In this document: in pieces, positions 7,877-16,027 of the stretch
Layout: each line of letters opens with the position of its first letter
Position numbering within the stretch: position 1 is the first letter of the stretch
NCBI GenBank assembly: GCA_009379725.1
Contig: WHTF01000004.1
Coordinates: 1-64,000, forward strand
Direction of reading: 5' to 3'
Source of the DNA: Deltaproteobacteria bacterium
Lineage (GTDB): Bacteria; Desulfobacterota; Binatia; UBA9968
Length of the DNA: 64,000 nt
The notes under the pieces: model-generated
The model's database searches: none
Told to the model about the DNA's origin: nothing
The model's input: only the letters and a program-made list of their open reading frames with translations
Translations under genes and position numbers: made by a program

Positions 7877-8389
7877 ATGGCGAATACGATGTTAAGACGT
7901 CCAGATGTTCAAACGGTGCCGATTTCTTTCACACTAAACGGTAAATTGCAGGAGTTGGATGTCGAGCCGCACGAACTGCTTTTGGATGTTATACGTGAGC
8001 GATTGGGCCTCACCGGAGTGAAAAGGTCCTGTGATGTTCAGGTGTGCGGCGCATGCACTTTGCTTGTCGATGGGCGCCCGGTGAGTGCCTGTACGACGCT
8101 CGCGTTCGAAGTGAGGGAGCGAAGCGTTTTGACGATCGAAGGACTGGCCGACGATGGTAAGCTTCATCCTCTTCAAGAAGCTTTCATCGAGCACGGCGGT
8201 TTCCAATGTGGTTTTTGCACACCGGGAATGATTCTCGCTTCTAAAGCGCTGTTGGACGAGAATCCTGATCCGACCGAAGACGAACTCAAGCACTTCATGC
8301 ATGGCAATATTTGCCGCTGCACCGGCTATAAAAAAATTATCGAGTCGATCATGGCCGCCGCCCAAAAGATGTCCTCGACGGCTCGTTAA
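7877..8389 (+). CDS. (2Fe-2S)-binding small subunit of xanthine/CO dehydrogenase family (CoxS-like)
   Basis: A 170-residue protein with two [2Fe-2S] domains. The N-terminal plant-ferredoxin-type cluster has Cys in SCDVQVCGACTLL and PVSACTT. The C-terminal helical domain has QCGFCTPGMI and NICRCTGYKKI. All eight ligands are present. It carries electrons from a molybdenum site to the flavin subunit upstream. I place the start at ATG 7877, behind AGGGAG. An ATG at 7847 overlaps the coxM stop (ATGA) and would add ten residues. It ends 12 bp before the convergent UbiD gene, so no CoxL-type partner follows. Confidence 0.9.
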   Translation: MANTMLRRPDVQTVPISFTLNGKLQELDVEPHELLLDVIRERLGLTGVKRSCDVQVCGACTLLVDGRPVSACTTLAFEVRERSVLTIEGLADDGKLHPLQEAFIEHGGFQCGFCTPGMILASKALLDENPDPTEDELKHFMHGNICRCTGYKKIIESIMAAAQKMSSTAR

Positions 8390-8401
8390 AAACTTCGCTC
8401 C

Positions 8402-9823
8402 TTAATCTTCTATCCCGTAGGTCTTCCACTGGCTAGCAACGATAGCCAGGTGTTCCTTGGGCGGAAGCGAAATTGCCGGATACTCGTGCTTTCTCGTGGC
8501 ATCAATTGCTAGACGCGAGCCGTGGTAGCGGCTTGGATGATGCTGTGGGACGGACGCGGGTGCTTGCGAAGGATCAAGACCCACGGCCTGAATATCTTTT
8601 TCAATATAAATGTCGCGATCGGGTCTCACGTGCCAACTTAACGCCCAGTCGACGGCAAAATCATCCCACACGTCGATATCATCGTCAACGACGAGGGTAA
8701 TTTTGCCGAAACCCGTTCTCATTGACCAAGCGCCGTACATGAGCTGCCGTACCTGGCCATCAAATTGTTTTTTGAGTGAAATGACCAGGTACGCTCCGCT
8801 GCCGCCGGCTTCCTTCAAGCGAAGATCCTTTATGGGGATATGCAAAGTGTCCTTCAAATGTTTGAAGAGCGGCCATTCCCGGCCTACGCCTCGTATACAG
8901 CTCGATTCCGACGGTGGCATCTGGCTGATAAAGGCTTGATAGAGCGGTTTGTTGCGGAAGGTCATGCACTTGATATTAAAAAAGGGCTGATCGCCCGCTG
9001 GCCCCATGTAGCCCGTGTATTCCCCGAAGGGGCCTTCGCGTTCTAAACAGTTGGGTGGAATTTCACCTTCCAACACGATTTCCGCGGTTGCCGGCACTTC
9101 GAGGGGAATGGTTTCGCAGCGAACTAAATCGACCGGTTCGCCGCGCAACGCCCCGGCAACGGCAAATTCATCCAAGGCATCCGACATTTTTGAAACCGAT
9201 ACATAGCCGATAGAAGGATCGGCACCAATGACGACTGCGACCGGGGTGGGTTTGTTTTGGGCTTCATTTTTTCGGATGTGCCAGGCAGCATCCTGACGCA
9301 TCCCGATTAGAAAACCGGTTTTGTTGGGACCCTTGATCTCCATACGATAGGTTCCAACATTGCAAACTCCCGTTTCCGGGTCTTTGGTAATCACGTATGG
9401 CGACGTAAAGAACGGTCCCGGGTCCTCGCCGACGGTCCAGATGGGCACGGGCAGCTTCGTGATGTCGACGTCGTCACCGTGAAGTATGTTTTCTTTGCAG
9501 GGTGCCTCTTTGACAAGCCGTGGAGGAATGGGATTGCTTAAAGCATAATCCCACTTGCGATTTATTCCTTCGACTGAGTCGGTTTCCAAACCGATGGCGT
9601 AAATGTTTCTGGAGGCGCCGAGCACCCCTGCGACGACGGGAATGCTGAAACCTTTGACGTTCTCAAAAACCAAAGCCGGCCGGTTATGGGGTGAGATCTT
9701 TTTAAAGAGTTGTCGACAGACGGCGGCAATCTCCCAATCTTTATCGACTTCTTTCTTAACGCGTTTGAGCTTTCCTTTTTTCTCCAGCGCGGTGATGTAG
9801 TTTCGAAGATCGCGGTAGGCCAT
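8402..9823 (-). CDS. UbiD family decarboxylase
   Basis: A 473-residue prenylated-FMN-dependent decarboxylase of the UbiD/Fdc1 family, full length for the group. Family hallmarks: MAYRDLRNYITALEKKGKLKRV at the start, then SIGYVSVSK, and near residue 260 ECLEREGPFGEY-type residues (here CLEREGPFGEYTGYMGP) that contain the catalytic Glu-Arg-Glu network. UbiD enzymes reversibly (de)carboxylate aromatic and alpha,beta-unsaturated acids. The prenyl-FMN synthase UbiX is not in the window. Its ATG at 9823 has AGGAGG with ideal spacing. It converges on the coxGMS set; a link to aromatic acid metabolism is possible but not shown. Confidence 0.92.
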   Translation of the reverse strand: MAYRDLRNYITALEKKGKLKRVKKEVDKDWEIAAVCRQLFKKISPHNRPALVFENVKGFSIPVVAGVLGASRNIYAIGLETDSVEGINRKWDYALSNPIPPRLVKEAPCKENILHGDDVDITKLPVPIWTVGEDPGPFFTSPYVITKDPETGVCNVGTYRMEIKGPNKTGFLIGMRQDAAWHIRKNEAQNKPTPVAVVIGADPSIGYVSVSKMSDALDEFAVAGALRGEPVDLVRCETIPLEVPATAEIVLEGEIPPNCLEREGPFGEYTGYMGPAGDQPFFNIKCMTFRNKPLYQAFISQMPPSESSCIRGVGREWPLFKHLKDTLHIPIKDLRLKEAGGSGAYLVISLKKQFDGQVRQLMYGAWSMRTGFGKITLVVDDDIDVWDDFAVDWALSWHVRPDRDIYIEKDIQAVGLDPSQAPASVPQHHPSRYHGSRLAIDATRKHEYPAISLPPKEHLAIVASQWKTYGIED

Positions 9824-9991
9824 GAACCCTCCTGAGTCGGATTTAATGAAAGTGAAATTTTTTTATACTAGACGCAATAATTTTATAATCAACATTAAAT
9901 ACACGAACAATTCTTCAGGCAGAGGGTTTTAGATTTTTGCAATATTGATTAAGTTAACCCGCTGGCGGAGCAGCAAGACCCGGCTAGAAAG

Positions 9992-10021
9992 CTTGGCGGT
10001 AGGATTAGTCCTTTCGCCAAG
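9992..10021 (-). terminator. Stem-loop terminator candidate downstream of the ABC operon
   Basis: CTTGGCG (9992-9998) pairs with CGCCAAG (10015-10021). Inside it AGGA pairs with TCCT around a TTAG loop, giving a strong, nearly continuous hairpin. On the minus strand it lies about 27 bases past the stop of the permease gene and is followed by CTTTCT, a weak U-tract. It would end the NEW3-ABC transcript. The other 190 bases of the 9824-10047 gap are AT-rich and probably hold the ubiD promoter (TATAAA near 9855 on the minus strand). Confidence 0.5.
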
Positions 10022-10047
10022 ACGAGCTCTTATAATTGTGATTAGTG

Positions 10048-10971
10048 TTACGCCCGGATCTCGGCGCGCATGAAGAAGATGTATGAAATTCCAAAACAGA
10101 CTGTCACCAAGCCGAAGAGGGTCATAACGTGAGGCCAGATAAGATTCAAACTCTGACCAAGAGCCAGCGGCGTTGGTAGAATTCCTTGGGCTTGGCTTTC
10201 GAGCGCCAAACCGAAAACGCGAGCTGCTGGGTTGAGTAAAATATGAACGGTTTCCGAGAACAAAGTACTCGGCGAGATACGACCGACGAGATTCTCGACG
10301 TCGGCCCGCCGGGCCATGGTTTCGGGAGTTGAAGCGTCAGGAACAACCACATTGGCGATGCCTTGGCTGACGATGGTTACAAACAAGGTCATGAAAAGCC
10401 AAACCGCCATCGAAGCCAGAGCCGCGGTTACGGTTTTCTGAAACCATAACGAGAAGAGCATGGCAAGTGCGAGCCAAAAGCCAACGTAGAAGATTCCTAC
10501 GGTGGTAAAAATAAGCATGCGCCATAGTTCCTCACCGTTCGGCGGAAAACCAAGCAAGGTGATCCCCAGCCCAATTACCAGTAATAGGATCGATGCCCAC
10601 AGCACAGCGACCGTTGCGAGACCAGCAAAAAACTTTCCGTTGATGAAACTATCACGATAAATAGGTTGCGAGAGTACGCGGCTTAGCGTGCCGCGCGCAT
10701 ATTCACCGCTGATGGAATCAAATCCCAAGGTGATTCCGACCAAAGGGCCGAAGAATCCCAGAAATGTCGCCAGCGAAAAGAGCGTTTCGCCGCTAGACGT
10801 GAGCAGGAGAAGAAACGCGTATTGCGACGGAATGCTTTCCGTGTTCTGGCGAATGGCCTGGCCGGTCGCATAGGTGGCCCAAAGCCCCGTCAGTACGATA
10901 ATGAAAATCAGGATCATGAAGCGACGGCTACTGAAGTGATCAGCCAGCTCTTTCCAAAACACCACATTCAT
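10048..10971 (-). CDS. ABC-2 type transporter permease subunit
   Basis: A 307-residue integral membrane protein of the ABC-2/NosY-like permease class. It has about six hydrophobic segments: an N-terminal FMILIFIIVLTGLWATY helix, a long periplasmic loop, then further helices such as VAVLWASILLLVIGLGITLL and MAVWLFMTLFVTIVS. The motif GEYARGTLSRVLSQPIYRDSFINGKF is the cytoplasmic coupling helix region typical of these permeases. It follows the ATPase gene by 3 bp, so the two form one exporter. The exported substrate is not identifiable. Confidence 0.88.
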   Translation of the reverse strand: MNVVFWKELADHFSSRRFMILIFIIVLTGLWATYATGQAIRQNTESIPSQYAFLLLLTSSGETLFSLATFLGFFGPLVGITLGFDSISGEYARGTLSRVLSQPIYRDSFINGKFFAGLATVAVLWASILLLVIGLGITLLGFPPNGEELWRMLIFTTVGIFYVGFWLALAMLFSLWFQKTVTAALASMAVWLFMTLFVTIVSQGIANVVVPDASTPETMARRADVENLVGRISPSTLFSETVHILLNPAARVFGLALESQAQGILPTPLALGQSLNLIWPHVMTLFGLVTVCFGISYIFFMRAEIRA

Positions 10972-10974
10972 CTT

Positions 10975-11907
10975 TTACGCCTCGCGAAAATATTTTAGGT
11001 AGATTTCTTCCAAAGTCGGGTCTTCAGATCGCAGTTGCAACAGTGGAAGTCCTCTGCTTGTAACCAGTGAAACGACTTCGGGGCGAACATCTTTTATGCA
11101 ACGCAAAAACCAGCCGTGGCTGCGCTTTTCAATTTCGTCGATGCCGTTGATCGCTTGCAGCTCTCGCTCGAAACCATCGGGGCTACCACCAACTTCGAGT
11201 AAAAAGTTCCACTGGCGGCCCTTAAGGACGGCTTTGCCGAGTTCATCCATCTCACCCTGTACGATGAGACGACCTTTGACGATGATTCCGACGCGATTAC
11301 AGATTTGCTGGACTTGCTGCAATTGGTGCGACGACAACATGACCGTCAGGTTGTGCTCGTCGTTGAGATTCTTGATCAACTCAAGAATACGGATCGCCCC
11401 ATCGGGGTCGATTCCTAGTGTTGGCTCGTCCAAAATGATCGCCACCGGCTTTTTTACCAGGACTTCGGCGATGCCCAGCCGTTGTTTCATTCCACGAGAG
11501 AACTCGCGAACCAGACGACGGCCGTCGTCGCTGAGACCGACCTGCTCCAAGACTTCGGCAGTTCGGCGGTGCGCTTCGTCTTCCGGAATCCGATTCAGTC
11601 GCGCCATGTAAAGAAGATTTTCTTTGGCGCTTAAGTCGTCGTAAAAGCCGGGATTTTCCGGGAGATAACCGACTCGCCGCTTGACCTCTAGCGGTTCGTG
11701 GGTGGGATTAAATCCGCACACGGATAGTTGTCCTGAAGTGGGCTCGGTGAGTCCCAACAGCATCAGGATGGTGGTTGTCTTGCCGGCGCCATTGGGCCCC
11801 AAGAAGCCGAAGACCTCTCCCTCTTGGACCGATAGATTGAGGGCGTTGACTGCAAGCGTTTCGCGGTAGCGCTTGGTCAAATTCTTGGTGTCTACGACCG
11901 CGCTCAT
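10975..11907 (-). CDS. ABC transporter ATP-binding protein
   Basis: A 310-residue ABC-2 export ATPase. Walker A is GPNGAGKTTT, the Q-loop region YLPENPGFYDDLSAKENL, the ABC signature reads FSRGMKQRLGIAEVL, Walker B IILDEPTLGIDP, and the H-loop is MLSSHQ. The C-terminal 80 residues form the extra domain common in NosF/CcmA-like ATPases. The ATG at 11907 overlaps the stop of the NEW3 gene (ATGA). Reading further upstream would duplicate the NEW3 coding region in another frame, so I reject a longer start. It powers the permease encoded 3 bp downstream. Confidence 0.92.
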   Translation of the reverse strand: MSAVVDTKNLTKRYRETLAVNALNLSVQEGEVFGFLGPNGAGKTTTILMLLGLTEPTSGQLSVCGFNPTHEPLEVKRRVGYLPENPGFYDDLSAKENLLYMARLNRIPEDEAHRRTAEVLEQVGLSDDGRRLVREFSRGMKQRLGIAEVLVKKPVAIILDEPTLGIDPDGAIRILELIKNLNDEHNLTVMLSSHQLQQVQQICNRVGIIVKGRLIVQGEMDELGKAVLKGRQWNFLLEVGGSPDGFERELQAINGIDEIEKRSHGWFLRCIKDVRPEVVSLVTSRGLPLLQLRSEDPTLEEIYLKYFREA

Positions 11908-13139
11908 CGCCGTCCCAAGCGGAAAAACACGATAACCAGTCCAAGAACCACCAATGCAACGATTCCGAATCCCACCCAACCCCATACAGTCGGCGTCGAA
12001 ACCGTTACGCGAAACTCCACGGAGCGGTTGACCTCTGGAGAATTGGCGGTCAGATTCAATAGATAATCGCCGGCAATGGTTCGTTCCGGCGCGAGTATTT
12101 CCATCTTGATCTCGCGCACCTCGCCTGGATTTAAAGCGTCGATCTTGCCGGGTTTGAATTCGACGGTCCACTTATCGCTGGGTTTCTTGGTGATGAATGC
12201 AAGGTTACGAATCGGCGCGGTACCGGCATTGGCGACAACGAAATCAATCGGGGCCAGTTTACCGGCGGTCACCGATGTGTTGAGAGTCCCGGCTAACGAG
12301 CCCATCTTGAGATCTTGAGTTCCTTTGAGGCTGACTTTTAGATTGGCACTGGCTTCGTAGCCGCCCGATCGGGCCATGATCGTCACTGGCTGCTCTTTAG
12401 CCTCAGCTGTGGCGGGGGTGTCGATTTCGACGGCGACGGTTTCGGAACCATTTTCCTTCAACAGAATTGAAGAATATTGAGTATCACCGAACTGGGGCTT
12501 GAAACGAACGGACCAACCGGGCGGTGTTTGCGCCGTGAGCGACACCGGCAGCGGCTTATTCGTCTCGTTTCTTAAATCGACAGTGAACTTGAGGGTCTGA
12601 CCGGAAGGCGCGGTTAGAACCGGATACTGGCTAGTGAGCCGTAATCCGCCTGTCTCTACTTTCCTAGAGGTTACGTTCAGGTTTATAGTATCGACGTACT
12701 CGGTGGGTCCGGCCTCGTCTTTAGCGGTTACCTTGATCTGGTACTTTCCAGGTTTGGTATTTTCAGGAACTTTAGCTTTGAACTCTATCGTCGTTGACTT
12801 CTCGCCCTGCACCATGACCGAGCGAATCGGAAAGCTCGGATAGCGAGAACTAAAATTTACTTCCCAACCTTTGGGGATGGCGCCGAGAGTCAGGTCGACT
12901 TCTACGGGATCCTTACGGCGGTTAACCACCTCGGTATCCATAGTCACTTCTTGTCCTTGTCCGACCGTCAGATTCTGAAAGGGCAGAATAAGGTTGAACG
13001 ATTCTTTAGACGGAGTAGCGTCCTGTTCCATCTTTTCTGCAGCTTTTCCATTCGACATCAAACCGACCGAGGAAAGAAAAACAAACGCCAACACATAGAA
13101 AAACATCTGCGGGCGAACTCTTGGAGCCCCAATCCTCAT
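11904..13139 (-). CDS. Membrane-anchored NEW3 (alpha-galactosidase-associated) domain protein
   Basis: A 411-residue exported protein. A signal peptide (MFFYVLAFVFLSSVGLM) starts after a short basic leader. Several Ig-like beta-sandwich repeats of the NEW3 type follow, e.g. LTVGQGQEVTMDTEVVNRRKDP, LRNETNKPLPVSLTAQTPPGW and VVANAGTAPIRNLAF. A single C-terminal membrane helix (WGWVGFGIVALVVLGLVIVFF) ends in RLGRR, anchoring the domains on the outer face of the inner membrane. It is the first gene of an operon with an ABC ATPase and permease (4-bp overlap). The arrangement suggests that the protein binds or presents the transported substrate. That role is inference. Confidence 0.82.
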   Translation of the reverse strand: MRIGAPRVRPQMFFYVLAFVFLSSVGLMSNGKAAEKMEQDATPSKESFNLILPFQNLTVGQGQEVTMDTEVVNRRKDPVEVDLTLGAIPKGWEVNFSSRYPSFPIRSVMVQGEKSTTIEFKAKVPENTKPGKYQIKVTAKDEAGPTEYVDTINLNVTSRKVETGGLRLTSQYPVLTAPSGQTLKFTVDLRNETNKPLPVSLTAQTPPGWSVRFKPQFGDTQYSSILLKENGSETVAVEIDTPATAEAKEQPVTIMARSGGYEASANLKVSLKGTQDLKMGSLAGTLNTSVTAGKLAPIDFVVANAGTAPIRNLAFITKKPSDKWTVEFKPGKIDALNPGEVREIKMEILAPERTIAGDYLLNLTANSPEVNRSVEFRVTVSTPTVWGWVGFGIVALVVLGLVIVFFRLGRR

Positions 13140-13221
13140 ATCAAACCCCCTAAAGGCATGAAATTTAATAGCGAATAAATAACTGTATTAATTTCCGCGG
13201 TCAAGGCCTCGGGAGATTAAA

Positions 13222-13674
13222 CTATGCTCTCCCCAACTGCCGCAGCCCCTCATAGAGCACGATGGACACAGCGTTAGAGAGGTTTAGACTACGCACTCCG
13301 TGACCAGCCATCGGTATACAAAATGAATGCGCTGAATTTTCGTCAAGTAATTGTTGGGGCAAACCCTGCGTTTCAGGGCCAAAGACTAGATAGTCATTTT
13401 CTTCATAGTGAACCGACGTATAAGATTTGACGGCCCGTTTCGAAATATAGAGCAGCCGTTTTGCGGTCGATTTTCGAATAAAGTCGTCCCACGATTTGTG
13501 CACCCGCAAATCGACGAATTTCCAGTAATCGAGGCCCGCCCGCTTGAGGTGCTTGTCGTCGATTTTGAAGCCGAGCGGTTCGATCAAATGGAGCGGGGTA
13601 AGCGTCGCTGCGCAAAGGCGTGCTATACTACCCGTATTTGGCGGGATCTCGGGTTGAAACAGAACGACCTGCAT
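13222..13674 (-). CDS. trmL: tRNA (cytidine/uridine-2'-O)-methyltransferase TrmL
   Basis: A 150-residue SPOUT (knotted) methyltransferase without extension domains, the usual size of TrmL/CspR. The three SPOUT motifs are present: PPNTGSIARLC near the N-terminus, FGPETQGLP in the middle and MAGHGVRSLNLSNAVSIVLYE at the C-terminus, which forms the AdoMet-binding knot. It methylates the ribose of the wobble base (position 34) of tRNA-Leu species. It starts two bases after the stop of dtd, making a two-gene tRNA-quality operon. Confidence 0.92.
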   Translation of the reverse strand: MQVVLFQPEIPPNTGSIARLCAATLTPLHLIEPLGFKIDDKHLKRAGLDYWKFVDLRVHKSWDDFIRKSTAKRLLYISKRAVKSYTSVHYEENDYLVFGPETQGLPQQLLDENSAHSFCIPMAGHGVRSLNLSNAVSIVLYEGLRQLGRA

Positions 13675-13676
13675 GC

Positions 13677-14114
13677 TTAGCTCTCTAAGATCAACGTGAC
13701 CGGTCCGTCATTGACGAGCGAAACTATCATCTTGGCTTGAAATCGTCCGCAGGCAACCGTGAGACCGGCACACCGCAGCCGCCGCAGGAAGTAATCATAT
13801 AACTTCTCTGCCTGAGCCGGAGGCGCCGCCTCAGTGAAAGACGGGCGATTGCCTTTTTTATAATCCCCATACAAGGTGAATTGTGAAACAATCAGAAGTT
13901 CCCCGCCCGCAGCCATTACAGACAGGTTCATTTTTCCTTGCTGATCTTCGAAGATGCGCAGGTTTTTGATTTTGTCCGAGAGGAAATCGGCCTCGCTCTC
14001 ACCGTCGTCTCTGCCTACGCCGAGGAAAACGCATAGGCCCGGTCCTATTTTTCCGATGACACTCTCCGATACTGTGACCCGGGCTTCTGTTACTCTCTGG
14101 ATAACGGCACGCAC
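13677..14114 (-). CDS. dtd: D-aminoacyl-tRNA deacylase
   Basis: A 145-residue protein, exactly the length of E. coli Dtd. It begins [15 protein letters not shown], and has the two conserved active-site motifs SQFTLYGD and NDGPVT near the C-terminus. Dtd removes D-amino acids (and glycine mischarged on tRNA-Ala) from tRNA at the ribosome. The start is a GTG at 14114, chosen because family members begin M-RAVIQRV; the frame is open 36 codons further but that part is not Dtd-like. It is followed by trmL with a 2-bp gap. Confidence 0.92.
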   Translation of the reverse strand: MRAVIQRVTEARVTVSESVIGKIGPGLCVFLGVGRDDGESEADFLSDKIKNLRIFEDQQGKMNLSVMAAGGELLIVSQFTLYGDYKKGNRPSFTEAAPPAQAEKLYDYFLRRLRCAGLTVACGRFQAKMIVSLVNDGPVTLILES

Positions 14115-14345
14115 AATGTCATTACCTAACACACGAAGATTATCCGGCAAGCACTCCGGCGGACCGTGGGTAAAGGCTGGAATAGGGATCCATTTGCATG
14201 AAGTGTTAGCAGAGAAACCCACGGCTCACAACAGCTATTGAGCCGGCTCGGCTTCTTGCCAAATGCGCGGATGGGCACCGATGCTATCTGTGGAACAGGC
14301 GTTGATCGGGGAAACGGCACTATGTTTTTGGAACAGCAGGGGATA

Positions 14346-15089
14346 ATGAAAGCAAACTTTATTGTCGGCTTGATCATCTTGCTGAAAATCGTTTCATGGC
14401 CAGGCTCTGTGATTGCCGGCGCCGGCAAACCGCAACATGGCGACCGAGCGACGATTACCCATAGCGGCCGAGTCAGTGGATCGGTTTTCCTTTCAGGCGA
14501 GTATCGCAGGTCGCCACCCCTTAAAGTCGTCAAGAGCCGAAGCTTTTGCGGATTGACGGTTCCCAACGATACGCTGCTGGTCGGCCCGGACGGCGGTGTC
14601 CGCAACGCTGTCGTCACGATGCGACCCTTGGACCGGACTGCAGCTATTCATCCTGGGCGAATTGTTTTGGACAACAGGCAATGCGCGTTCGTGCCGCACG
14701 TCCAGGTCGCTACGGTAGGTAGTGAATTGATTCTTAAAAACAGCGATCCCATTCTTCATACGGTCCATGCGCGAATCGGTAAGGATACTCTTTTCAACGT
14801 CGGGCTGCCTCGCTGGCGCCAGGTATCCAAGGTACTGGCAAGAGTCGGCGTCCTTAAAATTGACTGCGATGTGCTTCATACCTGGATGAGCGCCGCTATC
14901 ATGGTCGTTTCGACTCCTTATTTTTACGTTACGGGGGAGAACGGTTTGTTTGTCTTCGACGGTATTCCAGCAGGGAACTACGGTATTGAAATCTGGCACG
15001 AACGATTGGGCACGAAGACGGCCCGGGTGTCGGTCTCCGACAACGCGGCGATTTCGTTCGAAGTCGTTTATGCAAACACTCCGAGATGA
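14346..15089 (+). CDS. Secreted cupredoxin-like / carboxypeptidase-regulatory-like domain protein
   Basis: A 247-residue exported protein with a signal peptide (MKANFIVGLIILLKIVSW ... AGAGK). The first part resembles periplasmic proteins often labelled 'methylamine utilization protein': SGSVFLSGEYRRSPPLKVVKS, VGPDGGVRNAVV and a cupredoxin-like core with possible copper ligands His in ILHTVHA, then CDVLHTWMSA. The C-terminal ENGLFVFDGIPAGNYGIEIWHERLGTK is a carboxypeptidase-regulatory-like beta-sandwich. The usual motif is CDVHxWM; here one extra residue gives C-x3-H-x2-M. The ATG at 14346 follows AGGGG. It probably acts in the periplasm in electron transfer or metal binding. Confidence 0.7.
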   Translation: MKANFIVGLIILLKIVSWPGSVIAGAGKPQHGDRATITHSGRVSGSVFLSGEYRRSPPLKVVKSRSFCGLTVPNDTLLVGPDGGVRNAVVTMRPLDRTAAIHPGRIVLDNRQCAFVPHVQVATVGSELILKNSDPILHTVHARIGKDTLFNVGLPRWRQVSKVLARVGVLKIDCDVLHTWMSAAIMVVSTPYFYVTGENGLFVFDGIPAGNYGIEIWHERLGTKTARVSVSDNAAISFEVVYANTPR

Positions 15090-15148
15090 ATTCGGCTTTC
15101 TTTTTTGCTAGTTTGAGTAACTAGTTAGCGAGGTGTTCATTAGGCATT

Positions 15149-15931
15149 ATGTATCCGATTCTTTTTCAAATAGGCCCGATAACCATTTACAGCTTCGGGG
15201 CGTTGATGGCTTTGGCAGCGTTGTCCGCTGCCTGGGTGGTTCATGCTGAGCTAAAACGTCGAGAATATGATGCCGAGCTTGCATCGACGATGGTCTTTGC
15301 CGCGGCCATCGGTGGGCTCATCGGCGCGCGGATTTTATTTATCCTTGGCGAGTGGAGTAATTTTTTAAGTTCCCCGTCGAGCTACATTCTGACCGGCGCT
15401 GGATTTACCTGGTATGGTGGGTTAGTTGGCGGTGCCGCGGCGGTGTCTTGGGTGGCAAGGAAAAACAAGATTCCATGGCTTATTGCCGCCGATATCGCGG
15501 CTCCAGCGTTGGCGATCGCTTATGGTGTGGGGCGCCTTGGCTGTCACATCGCTGGCGATGGCGACTGGGGCGCCGTAACCGACGCGCCCTGGGGAGTCGC
15601 CTATACCAATGCCATTATAGGCTGGGTTGATCCAATAACGGGCGTACCTTATCCGCCTGGTGTCCGCGTGCATCCGACGCCTGTCTACGAGTTTTTACAA
15701 TCGCTAATTATTTTCGGCGTCCTCTGGTCGATCAGGAGCAGAGGGTTCGCCCCCGGAACCATCTCATGGCTTTATCTTGTAATGGCGGGGTTCGCGCGCT
15801 TTACAGTCGAATTCTGGCGGGTAAATCCCATTTTAGCTTTTGGACTCAGCGAAGCTCAATGGATCAGTTTGTTCCTTATGGCGATCGGATTAATCATGTT
15901 GATGTCGCGTCGAATGCGGCTTGCTTGTTGA
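15149..15931 (+). CDS. Lgt-like prolipoprotein diacylglyceryl transferase family protein (atypical active site)
   Basis: A 260-residue membrane protein with about seven helices and the Lgt architecture: MYPILFQIGPITIYSFG at the start, GVGRLG signature region, HPTPVYEFLQ and RFTVEFWR near the C-terminus. Canonical Lgt adds diacylglycerol to the lipobox Cys of prolipoproteins. In this protein the invariant HGG is YGG (TWYGGLVGG), and GRLGNFINGE is GRLGCHIAGDGDWG, so the His and Asn needed in E. coli Lgt are replaced. It belongs to the divergent 'GDGDWG' branch of the family. Whether it is a lipoprotein transferase is uncertain. Confidence 0.78.
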   Translation: MYPILFQIGPITIYSFGALMALAALSAAWVVHAELKRREYDAELASTMVFAAAIGGLIGARILFILGEWSNFLSSPSSYILTGAGFTWYGGLVGGAAAVSWVARKNKIPWLIAADIAAPALAIAYGVGRLGCHIAGDGDWGAVTDAPWGVAYTNAIIGWVDPITGVPYPPGVRVHPTPVYEFLQSLIIFGVLWSIRSRGFAPGTISWLYLVMAGFARFTVEFWRVNPILAFGLSEAQWISLFLMAIGLIMLMSRRMRLAC

Positions 15932-16027
15932 AATTCGGGTCGAGTTCGATCGACAGTTTCCTGGAATTCTCGCGCAAGTGCGTTCAATTCTCAGTCTCGC
16001 CGCACGTAGGTCGCCAAGAAACGTTGG

